Below are positions 26,659 through 36,112 of a stretch of 43,503 nucleotides of DNA, one piece after another. The stretch lies in assembly GCF_009725985.1 (NCBI RefSeq), contig NZ_RCNR01000040.1:1-43503 (forward strand). Direction: 5' to 3'. The notes beneath the pieces are model-generated. The model saw only the letters and a list, made by a program, of their open reading frames with translations. It did not search any database and had not been told where the DNA came from. The translations under genes and the position numbers were made by a program. The first letter of the stretch is position 1; each line of letters starts with the position of its first letter. This DNA comes from Zobellia amurskyensis. Its GTDB lineage: Bacteria > Bacteroidota > Bacteroidia > Flavobacteriales > Flavobacteriaceae.

Positions 26659-28260
26659 TCAATCTTGTGTAGACATACTGCCCCACCAATCTTCGTTAGG
26701 GTTAAATTCAGTTAAAAGGAAATCTATTCGTTGCTTTTCAAGTTCGGGCAACTTTTTTTCTATTATATTTTGATGCCTTTTAGTGGCCAACCTAATATCA
26801 AATTCTTTATCTGACTTCGGATATTTTGCTCCTACCTCAGTTAGCCATCCGAGTAGTTTTTTACTTAATTTTTCAGCAACCTCTGGGTTGGCTTCTATAA
26901 TATTGTTCTGTTCCCCAAAATCTGCGGATAGATTATATAGTTCTTCGCTACCGTCTTCCCAATAATGAATAAGTTTCCAGTTACCATCTCTGATGATTGA
27001 GGAGGGGTTTCCGCCTTGGTTTCCATAGTGAGGATAATGCCAATATAGTGGACGTTGAACATCCATTTTCTTTCCTTCCAGAATGGGCTTGAGGCTTAAT
27101 CCATCAACATGTTGTTCGGGTAGTAAATCGATATTGGCCAAATCCAAAAGCGTCGGATAAAAATCAGTTCCCGTTACAGGAAAATCGCTTTGCTTGACTT
27201 CTTGCTCTAACCATGGGACTTTGATAAAATAGGGCTCACGAATGCCACCTTCCCATTGATATCCTTTTCCTCCTCTTAACGGTAAATTAGAAGTAGAGAA
27301 AGCATCTCCGGATGCCACGCCCCCATTGTCAGAAGTAAATACAACAACGGTGTTCTTATCAAGTCCGTTGTCTTTTAGGGCATTTAAAACCACCCCAACG
27401 GCATCATCCATGCTTTCAACGAGCCCTGCATAAATTGGGTTATCCTGTTCCTGTCGGATAGGCAACACGCGCTCCATTTTGTATCCATTTTCGGCTATTC
27501 CATTTCGCTCTGCTTTTTCTCGATATTTTGACCATTTGCCCTTCGTAGTCTCTATAGGTCCGTGAACGGCATAGAAGGATAAAAAGGCAAAGAATGAGCT
27601 ATCTTTATTTTGCCCAATGAAATCTGCTGTTTCATGGGCTAACCGCATGGTTAGGTTTTCGCCATTTCTTTCATAGGGAAGTTTAGGGTTGTCCCATGGA
27701 GAGAAGTAACCACCCATAGGGCTGCCTTTGTCCCAGCCTCCCATATTTTTGTCGAATCCGTGGTCTTCGGGATAATTACCCTCGTCACCTAAATGCCATT
27801 TACCGGCAAAGAAGGTCTTGTATCCGTTATTTTTAAAAGCTTCAGCTATTGAAACATCCGTTTTTGAAAGTGCATGTACGTATGCTGCGGGAAGGAGTTT
27901 GTCATGCCGCTCATGTTTGCGCCAATCCGTGCCTGATGCTGCACCAATCCAGTCTGTAATGCCGTGTCTTGCAGTAAATTTACCGGTCATTAAACTAGCT
28001 CTTGATGGGCTACAGACCCTACTGGCCGCGTATCCTTGGGTAAAAACCATTCCTTCGTTGGCTATACGGTCTACATTGGGAGTTTCATAAAAGGAGCTCC
28101 CAGTTACGCTAAGGTCTTTATAACCCAAGTCATCCACGAGAATGAACAGTACATTTGGTTTTTTCTGTTTCTCTTCTCCTTTTTTATTTTCATTGCAGGA
28201 TAGGAGTGATAGGCTCAAAAAGAGAAATAAATAATACGTTTTGTTCGTAATAGTTTTCAT
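26659..28260 (-). CDS. Formylglycine-dependent sulfatase (S1 family), lipoprotein
   Basis: This 533-residue enzyme removes sulfate esters from carbohydrates. The signal ends in a lipobox LLSC (Cys22). Metal-binding Asp43-Asp44 lie in FILVDDLGY. The nucleophile signature is CSPSRASLMTG with Cys83, the residue converted to formylglycine by a maturase that is not in the window. HHP-type later motifs include FFAGKWHLG and VVFTSDNGG. It follows the SusD-like gene after 175 bp that contain a perfect inverted repeat. Context places it in a polysaccharide utilisation locus for a sulfated glycan. The exact S1 subfamily and sulfate position are not predictable here. Confidence 0.95.
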   Translation of the reverse strand: MKTITNKTYYLFLFLSLSLLSCNENKKGEEKQKKPNVLFILVDDLGYKDLSVTGSSFYETPNVDRIANEGMVFTQGYAASRVCSPSRASLMTGKFTARHGITDWIGAASGTDWRKHERHDKLLPAAYVHALSKTDVSIAEAFKNNGYKTFFAGKWHLGDEGNYPEDHGFDKNMGGWDKGSPMGGYFSPWDNPKLPYERNGENLTMRLAHETADFIGQNKDSSFFAFLSFYAVHGPIETTKGKWSKYREKAERNGIAENGYKMERVLPIRQEQDNPIYAGLVESMDDAVGVVLNALKDNGLDKNTVVVFTSDNGGVASGDAFSTSNLPLRGGKGYQWEGGIREPYFIKVPWLEQEVKQSDFPVTGTDFYPTLLDLANIDLLPEQHVDGLSLKPILEGKKMDVQRPLYWHYPHYGNQGGNPSSIIRDGNWKLIHYWEDGSEELYNLSADFGEQNNIIEANPEVAEKLSKKLLGWLTEVGAKYPKSDKEFDIRLATKRHQNIIEKKLPELEKQRIDFLLTEFNPNEDWWGSMSTQD

Positions 28261-28376
28261 AAATATTTGCTTGTAAGTTCTCGGTTTAAAGCATTAGAAT
28301 TGCTTATGAGATATGAGAGAAGGCCATCATTTATCTTAGTTGATAATATAATGTGTTCAAAATTCAACAAATAATT

Positions 28377-28409
28377 TTAACACTAAGGGCAGTACACCCT
28401 TAGTGTTAA
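28377..28409. repeat. Perfect 13-bp inverted repeat between susD-like and sulfatase genes
   Basis: TTAACACTAAGGG (28377-28389) and CCCTTAGTGTTAA (28397-28409) pair perfectly around a 7-base loop. On the minus strand no clean T-run follows, so it may act as a leaky terminator or as an mRNA-stabilising hairpin behind the SusD-like gene rather than as a full stop. The sulfatase would then be expressed at a lower level than SusC/SusD. Confidence 0.7.
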
Positions 28410-28435
28410 TTTAATGAGTAAGAATATATTCAGTA

Positions 28436-29908
28436 TTAATATCCTGGATTTTGAGTTATGCTATTCTCCGAAATTTCGATTTCCCGAGCAGGCACTGGCA
28501 TCAATACATGATGCTTTTGAATATTTGCAGCAGGAGTTTCCATATGAGGGTCGCTTACATTGCGAATGGTTTGAACAAATTCGCCCCATCTTAATAAATC
28601 AAATTTTCGATGCCCTTCAAAACCTAGTTCAGTGGCTCTTTCCTTTTTAAGAGCCGTTCTAAATGATGATTGGTTAAGCCCTGTTAATGCAGGTAAGCCA
28701 GCTCTTTCCCTAACTTGATTAATATAAGAGTACGCACCGCTTGGGCCATTTAGTTCGTTTTCTGCTTCAGCGCGCATTAGTAAGATATCAGAGTATCGTA
28801 GAACATAAGTATTCTGACTACCGTTATTACTTTTAGGAGCATCACCATCTGTATTTAAATACTTGCCAGAAATTGGTCCTGCGCCTGGAGTTCTTGGGGA
28901 TTCTAGAATATTTCCGTCCAGTTCTGTAACATAACTTATGTCTTTCCTTAAATCGCCCGCTTCAAACATGTCCAAATAATCAGTAGTGGGTAGCATGTTT
29001 TCCCATCCGCCACCTACAGCGTTGGTGGCACCTACTATTTCTGTATCTCTTGAACCAACCCAACTTTGCTTAAAATCAGGTCTTTCATTTTGTTCAAATT
29101 GAATATCGAATACGTTTTCATTTACAAGATTTCCATTCTTGTCGGGCATATACACATATTCAGCATTTTGACCCCACAAGCTGTTATAGTCTGCAACCAA
29201 TCCGAACATTCCAGAAGCAATAACCTCCTGCGATCGTTGATTTGCCAGTTGCCATTCACCTTGAGTTAAATGTACTTTAGCCAAAAGTCCGGTTGCTGAC
29301 CATTTTGTGGCGCGCCCCATTTCTTCGCCCACATATTCGTTGGGTAGAGCAAGAATAGCTTCCATTAAGTCTAGCTCTATTAGGTCATATACTTCCTCTT
29401 CGGAATTTCGCGTAATTCCGATTAAGGTTTTCGTATCTATCACCACATCATTTAAAATAGGAACGCCCCCGTAAACACGAACTAATTCAAAATAATAAGA
29501 TGCCCTCAAGAATTTTGCTTCACCAATTAACCGTTGTTGTAATACTTTGTCATTCATTTCAATATTAGGAACGTACTGTATTACGGTATTGGCCAATGCA
29601 ATGCCTTGGTAATTCTGTTGCCACATTACGGTTGCATCTCCGTTATTGGCATTTAAGTCTAAGAACCATGACACGGGCCGCATATTATGTTGTCCCTGAA
29701 AAGAAATATCACTTGGGTTAAAACCATAATAGAATGATAAAATGCTGCTTTGAAGTCGAGTATAAGCTGCGGTAGTTGCCGCAACGGCATCTTGTTCAGT
29801 TGCAGGAAAAGTTCCGGGAACCAAAAAATCTATGGGTTTTTCGGTTATGATGTCTTCACATGAAGTAAATGTGAAGATTGTGATAAGTATATATAGTATT
29901 TTTTTCAT
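28436..29908 (-). CDS. SusD/RagB-family glycan-binding lipoprotein
   Basis: This 490-residue surface lipoprotein (lipobox FTSC, Cys17) acts as the lid of the SusC-like transporter and binds the glycan. SusD signatures include the N-terminal EKPIDFLVPGTF, the TPR-like helices with EAKFLRASYYFELVRVYGG, and the C-terminal block YVLRYSDILLMRAEAENEL with ERATELGFEGHRKFDLLRWG. It starts 10 bp after the SusC-like stop, so the pair is one operon. The glycan is not predictable from sequence alone. Confidence 0.97.
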   Translation of the reverse strand: MKKILYILITIFTFTSCEDIITEKPIDFLVPGTFPATEQDAVAATTAAYTRLQSSILSFYYGFNPSDISFQGQHNMRPVSWFLDLNANNGDATVMWQQNYQGIALANTVIQYVPNIEMNDKVLQQRLIGEAKFLRASYYFELVRVYGGVPILNDVVIDTKTLIGITRNSEEEVYDLIELDLMEAILALPNEYVGEEMGRATKWSATGLLAKVHLTQGEWQLANQRSQEVIASGMFGLVADYNSLWGQNAEYVYMPDKNGNLVNENVFDIQFEQNERPDFKQSWVGSRDTEIVGATNAVGGGWENMLPTTDYLDMFEAGDLRKDISYVTELDGNILESPRTPGAGPISGKYLNTDGDAPKSNNGSQNTYVLRYSDILLMRAEAENELNGPSGAYSYINQVRERAGLPALTGLNQSSFRTALKKERATELGFEGHRKFDLLRWGEFVQTIRNVSDPHMETPAANIQKHHVLMPVPAREIEISENSITQNPGY

Positions 29909-29918
29909 CGGTAAGTTT

Positions 29919-32900
29919 TTAAAATGTCAAATTTAAACCTAGAGTATACGATCTAACCGAGGGATCCTGAGCTTGATCATATCCTCTTCTAGCATTCTCA
30001 TCTCCTCTATTAACTTCAGGGTCATATCCGGTATACTTGTCAAAAAGTAACAGATTGGTTCCTCTAACATATAATTTGGCACTCTTGAAAATTGGAAGTT
30101 TGTCCGATGGAATATTATATCCTAAACTTAAGTTTCGTAACCTTAGAAACGACCCGTCTTCAATAATACCTGTTTCAGGAACTAATTCAGTTCTAAATAC
30201 GCCCCTGGCTGAGGGCACGTTGGTTTCTGTGTTTTCAGGAGTCCATCTATCAGCAAACCTAGCGCTTACATTATTGTCAAAGGCTGTGTTTATTCTAGTA
30301 TCCGTTTCATTAAATATGTCATTTCCTAAAACGAAAGACCAGTACATTGAAAATTCAAAATTTTTGTAGGTGATAGTATTATCCATACCACCGAACAGAT
30401 CTGGGTGCGGACTTCCTATTACGGTCTGGTCTTCATTATCAATAATACCATCTGGAACACCGTCCGGGCCACTAATATCCTTGAACCGCTTTCCTCCAGG
30501 GAACACTCCTCTTCCTTCTAGACCAGCTGCATCAATTTCATCTTGGGAATTCCAGATACCATCTCTGATGTAGCCATAAAAAGCACCTAAGGGCTCACCT
30601 TCCTTAATCACCGCGGAAGGAATATTTACTACGCCTCCAATTCTATTGATTAGTAATTCCCCATCTTCGTCAGGTATCGATAAGACCTCATTTTTATTTG
30701 TGGAAATATTAAAACTGGTGTCCCATCTAAATTCGTCCTTATCAATGTTTATAGAGTTTACGTACAGTTCAAAACCAGAATTCTCTATGGTTCCAAAATT
30801 GGTAGGTATTATAGCTGTGGGAACACCCGCTAACCATAAAATTTCTTGATCGGTAAACAAGTCTTTGGTTTTTTTGTGATAGTAATCAAGAGTTACCTGT
30901 AAGCGATCATTAAAGAATGATGTATCTAATCCCAGATCCAGTTGGTCCGTAGTTTCAAATTTTAACTGGTCGTTCCCTAATCGGTTTAAACCAATACCAT
31001 TAGTAATGTTCCCGCTATTTCCAAAAAGGTATGTAAAGCCAGCTCCAAGTCTTGCCAAGGAAGTTCCTCCGGATGCAGGGTTTCCAAGCCTACCGTAACT
31101 AGCCCTAAATTTTAAATCATCAAAAAGATTTAAATCCTCAATAAATTTCTCTCTGCCAGCATTCCATGCTAGGGCTACAGAAGGAAAGGTACCCCATTTG
31201 CTATCTTTCGCAAAATTTGACGACCCATCTACTCTGCCATTTAATGTTAATCTATATTTTCCTTTATAAGAATAATTTAATCTGAATAAGAAGGATTCAA
31301 CACCAAATTCATTTGCAAAAGAGCTAGCACCCGTACGATCAGAACCAGAGTCTATATTGTTGTATGTAAAATAATCTGTAGTGAATCCTCTAGCTTGTAC
31401 AGAACTTCCTGAATTAAAAATTCTTTGACGTGTGTACCCTAAAAGACCATCAATATTATGATCGGAAAATGAATGATTATAGGTTAAGGTTTGTTCCAGA
31501 AGAACACTTAAATATTCAGAGTTTCCTATAGTGGCTGTTCCTCTATCATTTGCTTGTTCGAAAAGCGTAGAGGGTGCGTAATCTTCATTTTTAGTTAACG
31601 AGAGGTCTGTTCCGTAGTTAATTTTATACCGAAGATTTTTAATAGGTTCCAACTCGGCAAAAACTGTTCCTAAAATCCGTGTTCTTGTGTCTAGATTTAC
31701 ATTCTTGGAGGCTGCGCCAACAGGATTCTCCGCTGCTAATTCGGCACTTACTGTTTGAATTGTAAACTCTCCATTTTCATCCCTTACCGGTAGTGTTGGA
31801 AACCAACCAGCTATATTTATAATATTACTGCTTCTAGGCACCGTAGTACTTCTGGATACTGTAACAGAATTACCAACTTTGAGAATTTCATTCAGTTTAT
31901 AATCGCCATTTACTCTAAATTGATACCTTTTTAGGTTTCCTCCAGTAAACACCCCTTCTTGATTGAAATAGTTTCCAGAGACAAAGTATTGAGCGTTCTC
32001 AGTACCGCCAGAAGCAGAAAGGGTATGGCTAGTCATAGGTGCTCCATTTCTATACACTTCTTCTTGCCAGTTGGTTCCTTCACCGTAAGATTCAGGATTA
32101 GGGTAGGCCACAGAGCCTTGCACTTCATTCTGCCAATCTGCAAATTCGGAGGCGTTTAAAACGTCAATATACCTAGTGGGAGATTGGAAAGTGGTATAGG
32201 TATCATAGGTAAATTTTGATTGACCTGCCTTTCCTCTTTTTGTTGTAATTAAAACTACACCGGCAGAACCTCTTGATCCATATAAAGCCGTGGCAGAAGC
32301 ATCTTTTAGAACTTCTACGGATTGAATGTCTTGAACATTAATATCTGCCGAGTTACCAGCACCTATTAAACCATCAATGACGAACAAAGGAGAACTGTTT
32401 CCCGTAATAGAATTTGTTCCCCTGATTCTAATAGAAGCTGCGGCTCCTGGTTGTGAAGAAGTAGGCGTAATTTGAACTCCGGAAACCTTACCTCTCAATG
32501 CGTCATCCAGTCGAGCGGAAGGAGTAGCGTTTATTTTATCAGTCTTTATAGATGATACAGAACCCGTTAAATCAGATTTTTTGACTGTACCATAGGCAAC
32601 GACCACAACTTCTTCTAGCCCTGCGGCGTCTTCCTCCAGTGAAACGTTAATAGATGTTTTTCCGTCTAAAGTTATTTCCTTAGTAGCAAACCCTATGTAT
32701 GAAAAGATTAAGGTAGCTTGATCATCATTAACACTTAAGGAATAGTTTCCGTCAAAATCTGTTTGAGCTCCGTTAGTAGTTCCTTTTTCTACAATATTGG
32801 CACCTACTAATGGCTCCCCGTCCATATCGGTAACATTTCCAGTAACCGTAAATTGAATTTCCCTTTTCTCCGTTATAGGTTTGTTACTTTCTATAGCTTT

Positions 32901-33266
32901 TCGCTGAACAACGATTGTCTCGGAGTCGGTAAATTCAAAAGTAAGATTTAGTGGAGACAGACAATTGTCCAATAAATCTTTGGTTTTGATAAGGCCTTTG
33001 TTCAAGGTTACGTTGGGTGCATCGGCCAAAAAATCATTGCTGAAGATAAATTTGTAACCTGTTTGCTTATGTATAAGACGAAACACCTGTTTTACACTTA
33101 TTGATTTTTCTGATGTAATAGCAATTTTTGCATCCTGGGAAAGTCCGTTATTGGTACCCAGTGCAAATGTGATCGAGCAAAATAAGATGAGATAAATTTT
33201 CATTAGTAATCTGCAAAAAACGCCTATGCCTAACATAGGGGCCCTTTGGTTAAAATAAGTTTGCAT
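29919..33266 (-). CDS. SusC/RagA-family TonB-dependent transporter with STN domain
   Basis: This 1115-residue outer membrane transporter imports oligosaccharides using TonB energy. The start is ATG 33266; an inner ATG at 33203 (MKIYLILFCSITFALG) gives the most standard signal peptide. Domains in order: STN signalling domain (about 50-100), carboxypeptidase-regulatory-like domain (FTVTGNVTDMDGEPLVGANI), the SusC motif VVVAYGTVKKSDLTGSVSS, plug (LRGKVSGVQI, SIRIRGTNS, FVIDG), and a 22-stranded-type barrel ending YTLGLNLTF. The STN domain implies contact with the FecR anti-sigma factor encoded upstream. The SusD-like partner follows after 10 bp. Confidence 0.97.
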   Translation of the reverse strand: MQTYFNQRAPMLGIGVFCRLLMKIYLILFCSITFALGTNNGLSQDAKIAITSEKSISVKQVFRLIHKQTGYKFIFSNDFLADAPNVTLNKGLIKTKDLLDNCLSPLNLTFEFTDSETIVVQRKAIESNKPITEKREIQFTVTGNVTDMDGEPLVGANIVEKGTTNGAQTDFDGNYSLSVNDDQATLIFSYIGFATKEITLDGKTSINVSLEEDAAGLEEVVVVAYGTVKKSDLTGSVSSIKTDKINATPSARLDDALRGKVSGVQITPTSSQPGAAASIRIRGTNSITGNSSPLFVIDGLIGAGNSADINVQDIQSVEVLKDASATALYGSRGSAGVVLITTKRGKAGQSKFTYDTYTTFQSPTRYIDVLNASEFADWQNEVQGSVAYPNPESYGEGTNWQEEVYRNGAPMTSHTLSASGGTENAQYFVSGNYFNQEGVFTGGNLKRYQFRVNGDYKLNEILKVGNSVTVSRSTTVPRSSNIINIAGWFPTLPVRDENGEFTIQTVSAELAAENPVGAASKNVNLDTRTRILGTVFAELEPIKNLRYKINYGTDLSLTKNEDYAPSTLFEQANDRGTATIGNSEYLSVLLEQTLTYNHSFSDHNIDGLLGYTRQRIFNSGSSVQARGFTTDYFTYNNIDSGSDRTGASSFANEFGVESFLFRLNYSYKGKYRLTLNGRVDGSSNFAKDSKWGTFPSVALAWNAGREKFIEDLNLFDDLKFRASYGRLGNPASGGTSLARLGAGFTYLFGNSGNITNGIGLNRLGNDQLKFETTDQLDLGLDTSFFNDRLQVTLDYYHKKTKDLFTDQEILWLAGVPTAIIPTNFGTIENSGFELYVNSINIDKDEFRWDTSFNISTNKNEVLSIPDEDGELLINRIGGVVNIPSAVIKEGEPLGAFYGYIRDGIWNSQDEIDAAGLEGRGVFPGGKRFKDISGPDGVPDGIIDNEDQTVIGSPHPDLFGGMDNTITYKNFEFSMYWSFVLGNDIFNETDTRINTAFDNNVSARFADRWTPENTETNVPSARGVFRTELVPETGIIEDGSFLRLRNLSLGYNIPSDKLPIFKSAKLYVRGTNLLLFDKYTGYDPEVNRGDENARRGYDQAQDPSVRSYTLGLNLTF

Positions 33267-33355
33267 AATTTAGTAGTTGATTGGTTAAACATTAATTAAT
33301 CATTCTTCAATAGGGAGAGGGCCTTAGCTGTGGAAGGTGCAGGTCTTTTCCCTTA

Positions 33356-34504
33356 TTACTTTATAATTATATTTTCTTCATTGATGTCAAATTTTATTTG
33401 GTTATCACTAGTTCTTTCTATTAGTTCCAATAAATCATAAATGGATTCGGACCGTTCAAGTATACCTGTAAAAGTGTATTCCTTTTTTTTAGCATTTTTG
33501 AATATAATCTGAACATCGTACCATCGGGAAAGTGTTTTCATTATATCACCTAAATGCTCATCATTAAAAGAAAATAACCCATCAACCCATGCAATTTCGT
33601 GTCTTGCGTCTATCTCATTAACAATGATGTTTTCTGATTCATGAGAGATTATAGATTGTTGATTGGGTTTCAATAATTTGGTAATTTTGTTTTTTGAAAT
33701 TTCAACTTTTCCTTCTATTAGAGTGGTCTTGATTTCTTCGTCCTCTGCATAAGCTTTTACGTTAAATTCAGTTCCTAAAACTTGGACATCTTGAAATTGT
33801 GTAATGACATGAAAAGGTGCTCCATTGTGCAGGTTACTGTTTGAAACCTTAAAAAAGGCCTCACCGAATAACAGTTCTACTTCGCGTTTTTTTGCTTTTT
33901 TGAAACTAGTAGGGTATTTAAGCTTGGAACCGGAATTTAGCCATACCTCGGTACCATCTGCCAGTTCTATATAAAATTGACCGCCTTTAGGAACACTTAA
34001 CTGATTATATTGATTCTGTTCTTGCCCAGTCTTTTTATTGTACCGAATTTCCTCTCCATTACTACTAAGTTGTTTGTCCTTGTATTCCTTACCTTTACCT
34101 AATATAACTTCATTCCCGTTTCCTAGAGTTAACACCGCTTTGTTTTCACCTGCTTGTATAACGGCTTCAGATTCAACTACAGTTGTACTGGATGTAGATT
34201 TTTCATCTAGCTTCCAGTAAAGCCCTACTAATAAAACAGCTGTAATAGAGGCTGCGATAAGGACGTTTTTACATACGGCAATTCTTTTAGAGCGTTTTTG
34301 ACGCTGGATATTGCCTTTAATGGTCTTTTTAGCTGCATTCAAATCATACTGGTCCATAGTAACTTGGGAAAGGAAATCGGTTTTTACATAACTAGTGAAA
34401 AGGCGTTCATTTTCATCATCTTTCAACCATTTATCGAGCACCTCCAATTCATGAATGTCTGCTTCATGATTTAAATACTTGACAATTATTTTTTCTATCT
34501 TCAA
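33356..34504 (-). CDS. FecR-family anti-sigma factor
   Basis: This 382-residue inner membrane protein has a cytoplasmic N-terminus (1-76), one membrane helix (about 77-97), the periplasmic FecR domain (QYNQLSVPKGGQFYIELADG, WLNSGSKLKYPTSF, VLGTEFNVKAY) and a C-terminal DUF4974 domain that would meet the STN domain of the SusC-like protein. The start is a TTG at 34504, giving MKIEKIIVKYLNHEADIHE. It lies 89 bp upstream of the SusC-like gene. Its probable partner sigma gene is divergent, which is not the usual order for these switches. Confidence 0.95.
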   Translation of the reverse strand: MKIEKIIVKYLNHEADIHELEVLDKWLKDDENERLFTSYVKTDFLSQVTMDQYDLNAAKKTIKGNIQRQKRSKRIAVCKNVLIAASITAVLLVGLYWKLDEKSTSSTTVVESEAVIQAGENKAVLTLGNGNEVILGKGKEYKDKQLSSNGEEIRYNKKTGQEQNQYNQLSVPKGGQFYIELADGTEVWLNSGSKLKYPTSFKKAKKREVELLFGEAFFKVSNSNLHNGAPFHVITQFQDVQVLGTEFNVKAYAEDEEIKTTLIEGKVEISKNKITKLLKPNQQSIISHESENIIVNEIDARHEIAWVDGLFSFNDEHLGDIMKTLSRWYDVQIIFKNAKKKEYTFTGILERSESIYDLLELIERTSDNQIKFDINEENIIIK

Positions 34505-34593
34505 GCCCTAAAATTGTATGTGATATATAATTATTACGCACGAAAATTATAAACCCCTCTATTTTTTTTATAATTTTTTATGATAACACTAAT

Positions 34594-35178
34594 ATGAAGA
34601 TTGATTTTAATGAAGATAGACTGCTTGCTGCGAGATTAAAAAGTGGTGATGAAATGGCATACGATACTTTAATGAACCAGTATTATGTACTGTTGTGTAA
34701 TTACGCTTTTACATTTACAAAGAACCGTGATAATGCAGAAGATATAGTACAAAATGTAATGGTTGATTTATGGACTAAAAGAAAGAAAATCAAACCAGAG
34801 CTTTGCCTCAAAAATTACCTCTATAAGTCTGTTTATAATGGGTTTATATCACAATACAGAAAACAAAAGCCTGTAATTTATCTTGAAAAAAAGCATATTG
34901 ATGCCGTTGATGCCATCATGGAGAGTAACCAAGAAGAAATGCAACGTTTAATTAAGCTTGTAAATCATGAAATTGAGAGGTTGCCTAAGAAATGCCGCGA
35001 AATATTCTTACTAAACAAAAAGGATGGTTTGACACATACCGAAATTTCTGAACATCTGGATATTTCTACGAAGACTGTTGAAGGACATATTACGAGGGCT
35101 TTTAAGATTTTGAAAAATAGATTGGAAGAAAGGATAGGGCCAGTTTTGTTCTTGTTACTTGGCAATCCCTTGAAATAA
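34594..35178 (+). CDS. ECF-type RNA polymerase sigma factor
   Basis: This 194-residue protein has a sigma region 2 (about 20-85, with AYDTLMNQYYVLLCNYAF and NAEDIVQNVMVDLW) and a region 4 (about 130-185, with LPKKCREIFLLNKKDGLTHTEI and the helix-turn-helix ISTKTVEGHITRAF). It is the typical Bacteroidota sigma of PUL control, released when the SusC-like transporter senses its glycan through FecR. It is read away from fecR across an 89-bp shared promoter region, so both directions could be autoregulated. No good TAnnTTTG box is seen there, which fits promoters read by an ECF holoenzyme. Confidence 0.95.
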   Translation: MKIDFNEDRLLAARLKSGDEMAYDTLMNQYYVLLCNYAFTFTKNRDNAEDIVQNVMVDLWTKRKKIKPELCLKNYLYKSVYNGFISQYRKQKPVIYLEKKHIDAVDAIMESNQEEMQRLIKLVNHEIERLPKKCREIFLLNKKDGLTHTEISEHLDISTKTVEGHITRAFKILKNRLEERIGPVLFLLLGNPLK

Positions 35179-35316
35179 ATGTCTTAGCTAAAACACAATT
35201 GTAATGTTTTATAAATACTGATATTTATAATGGAGATAGAGTATAAAGTTATGGTTCAGATATTTGAATAGCCTAATTTATTTAAATGAAAAAACAGAAT
35301 CCCAACAGCTTAAACA

Positions 35317-35949
35317 ATGAACCCAAAAGTAGATGAATTCTTGAACGGCGTTGACCAATGGCAAGAAGAGCTCAAAAGACTTCGTGAGTTAATTTTGGAT
35401 TGTGGGGTAGTAGAGGATTTTAAATGGAAGCATCCCTGTTACACTTATAAGGGCAAAAATATTATACTGATTCACGGGTTCAAGAACTACTGCGCTTTAC
35501 TTTTTAATAAAGGGGTATTACTAAAAGACGCTACACAAATTCTGATTCAACAAACAGAAAACACGCTTTCTGCCCGGCAAATACGGTTTACCAGTGTTGC
35601 CCAAATAGAAAATCAAAAAACCATCATCAAACAATATATCCTTGAAGCTATAGAGGTAGAGAAATTGGGACTTAAGGTAAAGGTGAAAAAGGTAACGGAT
35701 TTTGAAACCCCGAATGAACTAAAACAAAAATTCAAAGAAAATCCTGAATTCAAGAAAGCTTTTAAGGGCCTCACGCCTGGAAGGCAAAAGGGCTATCTCT
35801 TACATTTTTCCAAACCCAAACAATCCAAAACCCGAATATCTAGAATAGATAAAAATAAAGACCGCATTTTTGAGGGTTACGGACTGAACGATTGCACCTG
35901 CGGCCTCTCCAAACGAATGCCTAATTGTGATGGGTCTCATAATTACTAA
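35317..35949 (+). CDS. DUF1801/YdeI-type protein with C-terminal CDGSH iron-sulfur motif
   Basis: This 210-residue cytoplasmic protein has a DUF1801 (YdhG-like) domain (about 15-115, with WKHPCYTYKGKNI and LLFNKGVLLKDA). A YdeI/OmdA-type segment follows (about 128-170: TPNELKQKF-like start, PEFKKAFKGLTPGRQKGYL). The last residues carry C-x-C-x2-S-x3-P-x-C-D-G-S-H with Cys193, Cys195, Cys204 and His208, the exact CDGSH [2Fe-2S] ligand pattern. So it may bind a redox-active or labile cluster. The gene stands alone between the sigma gene and the copper cluster. Function is unknown; the motif reading is direct, the cluster is inference. Confidence 0.85.
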   Translation: MNPKVDEFLNGVDQWQEELKRLRELILDCGVVEDFKWKHPCYTYKGKNIILIHGFKNYCALLFNKGVLLKDATQILIQQTENTLSARQIRFTSVAQIENQKTIIKQYILEAIEVEKLGLKVKVKKVTDFETPNELKQKFKENPEFKKAFKGLTPGRQKGYLLHFSKPKQSKTRISRIDKNKDRIFEGYGLNDCTCGLSKRMPNCDGSHNY

Positions 35950-36097
35950 ACCCAAACATGCCATTTTGGAAATAACAGTCCAATATGCTTTGCTAACCTT
36001 TGAATATTGGATTTATAAATTTCATAATATGTGTTGTTTGCCCCTAACACATTCTCTAAAATACTGTTAATTCCCAAAACAACTAGTTAAACTTAAC

Positions 36098-36105
36098 TAC
36101 CTTTG
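36098..36105 (+). promoter_or_regulatory. Possible promoter of the copper-efflux operon
   Basis: TACCTTTG matches TAnnTTTG and ends 7 bases before the ATG at 36113, so the leader would be very short. This is the only promoter-like box before the cluster; no -33 TTG is clear. Confidence 0.45.
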
Positions 36106-36112
36106 TATCAAG

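Noticed and set aside
26549-26773. A frame of 74 codons starting inside the tRNA gene
   Set aside because: It overlaps a complete tRNA and a terminator hairpin, so it cannot be a real gene.
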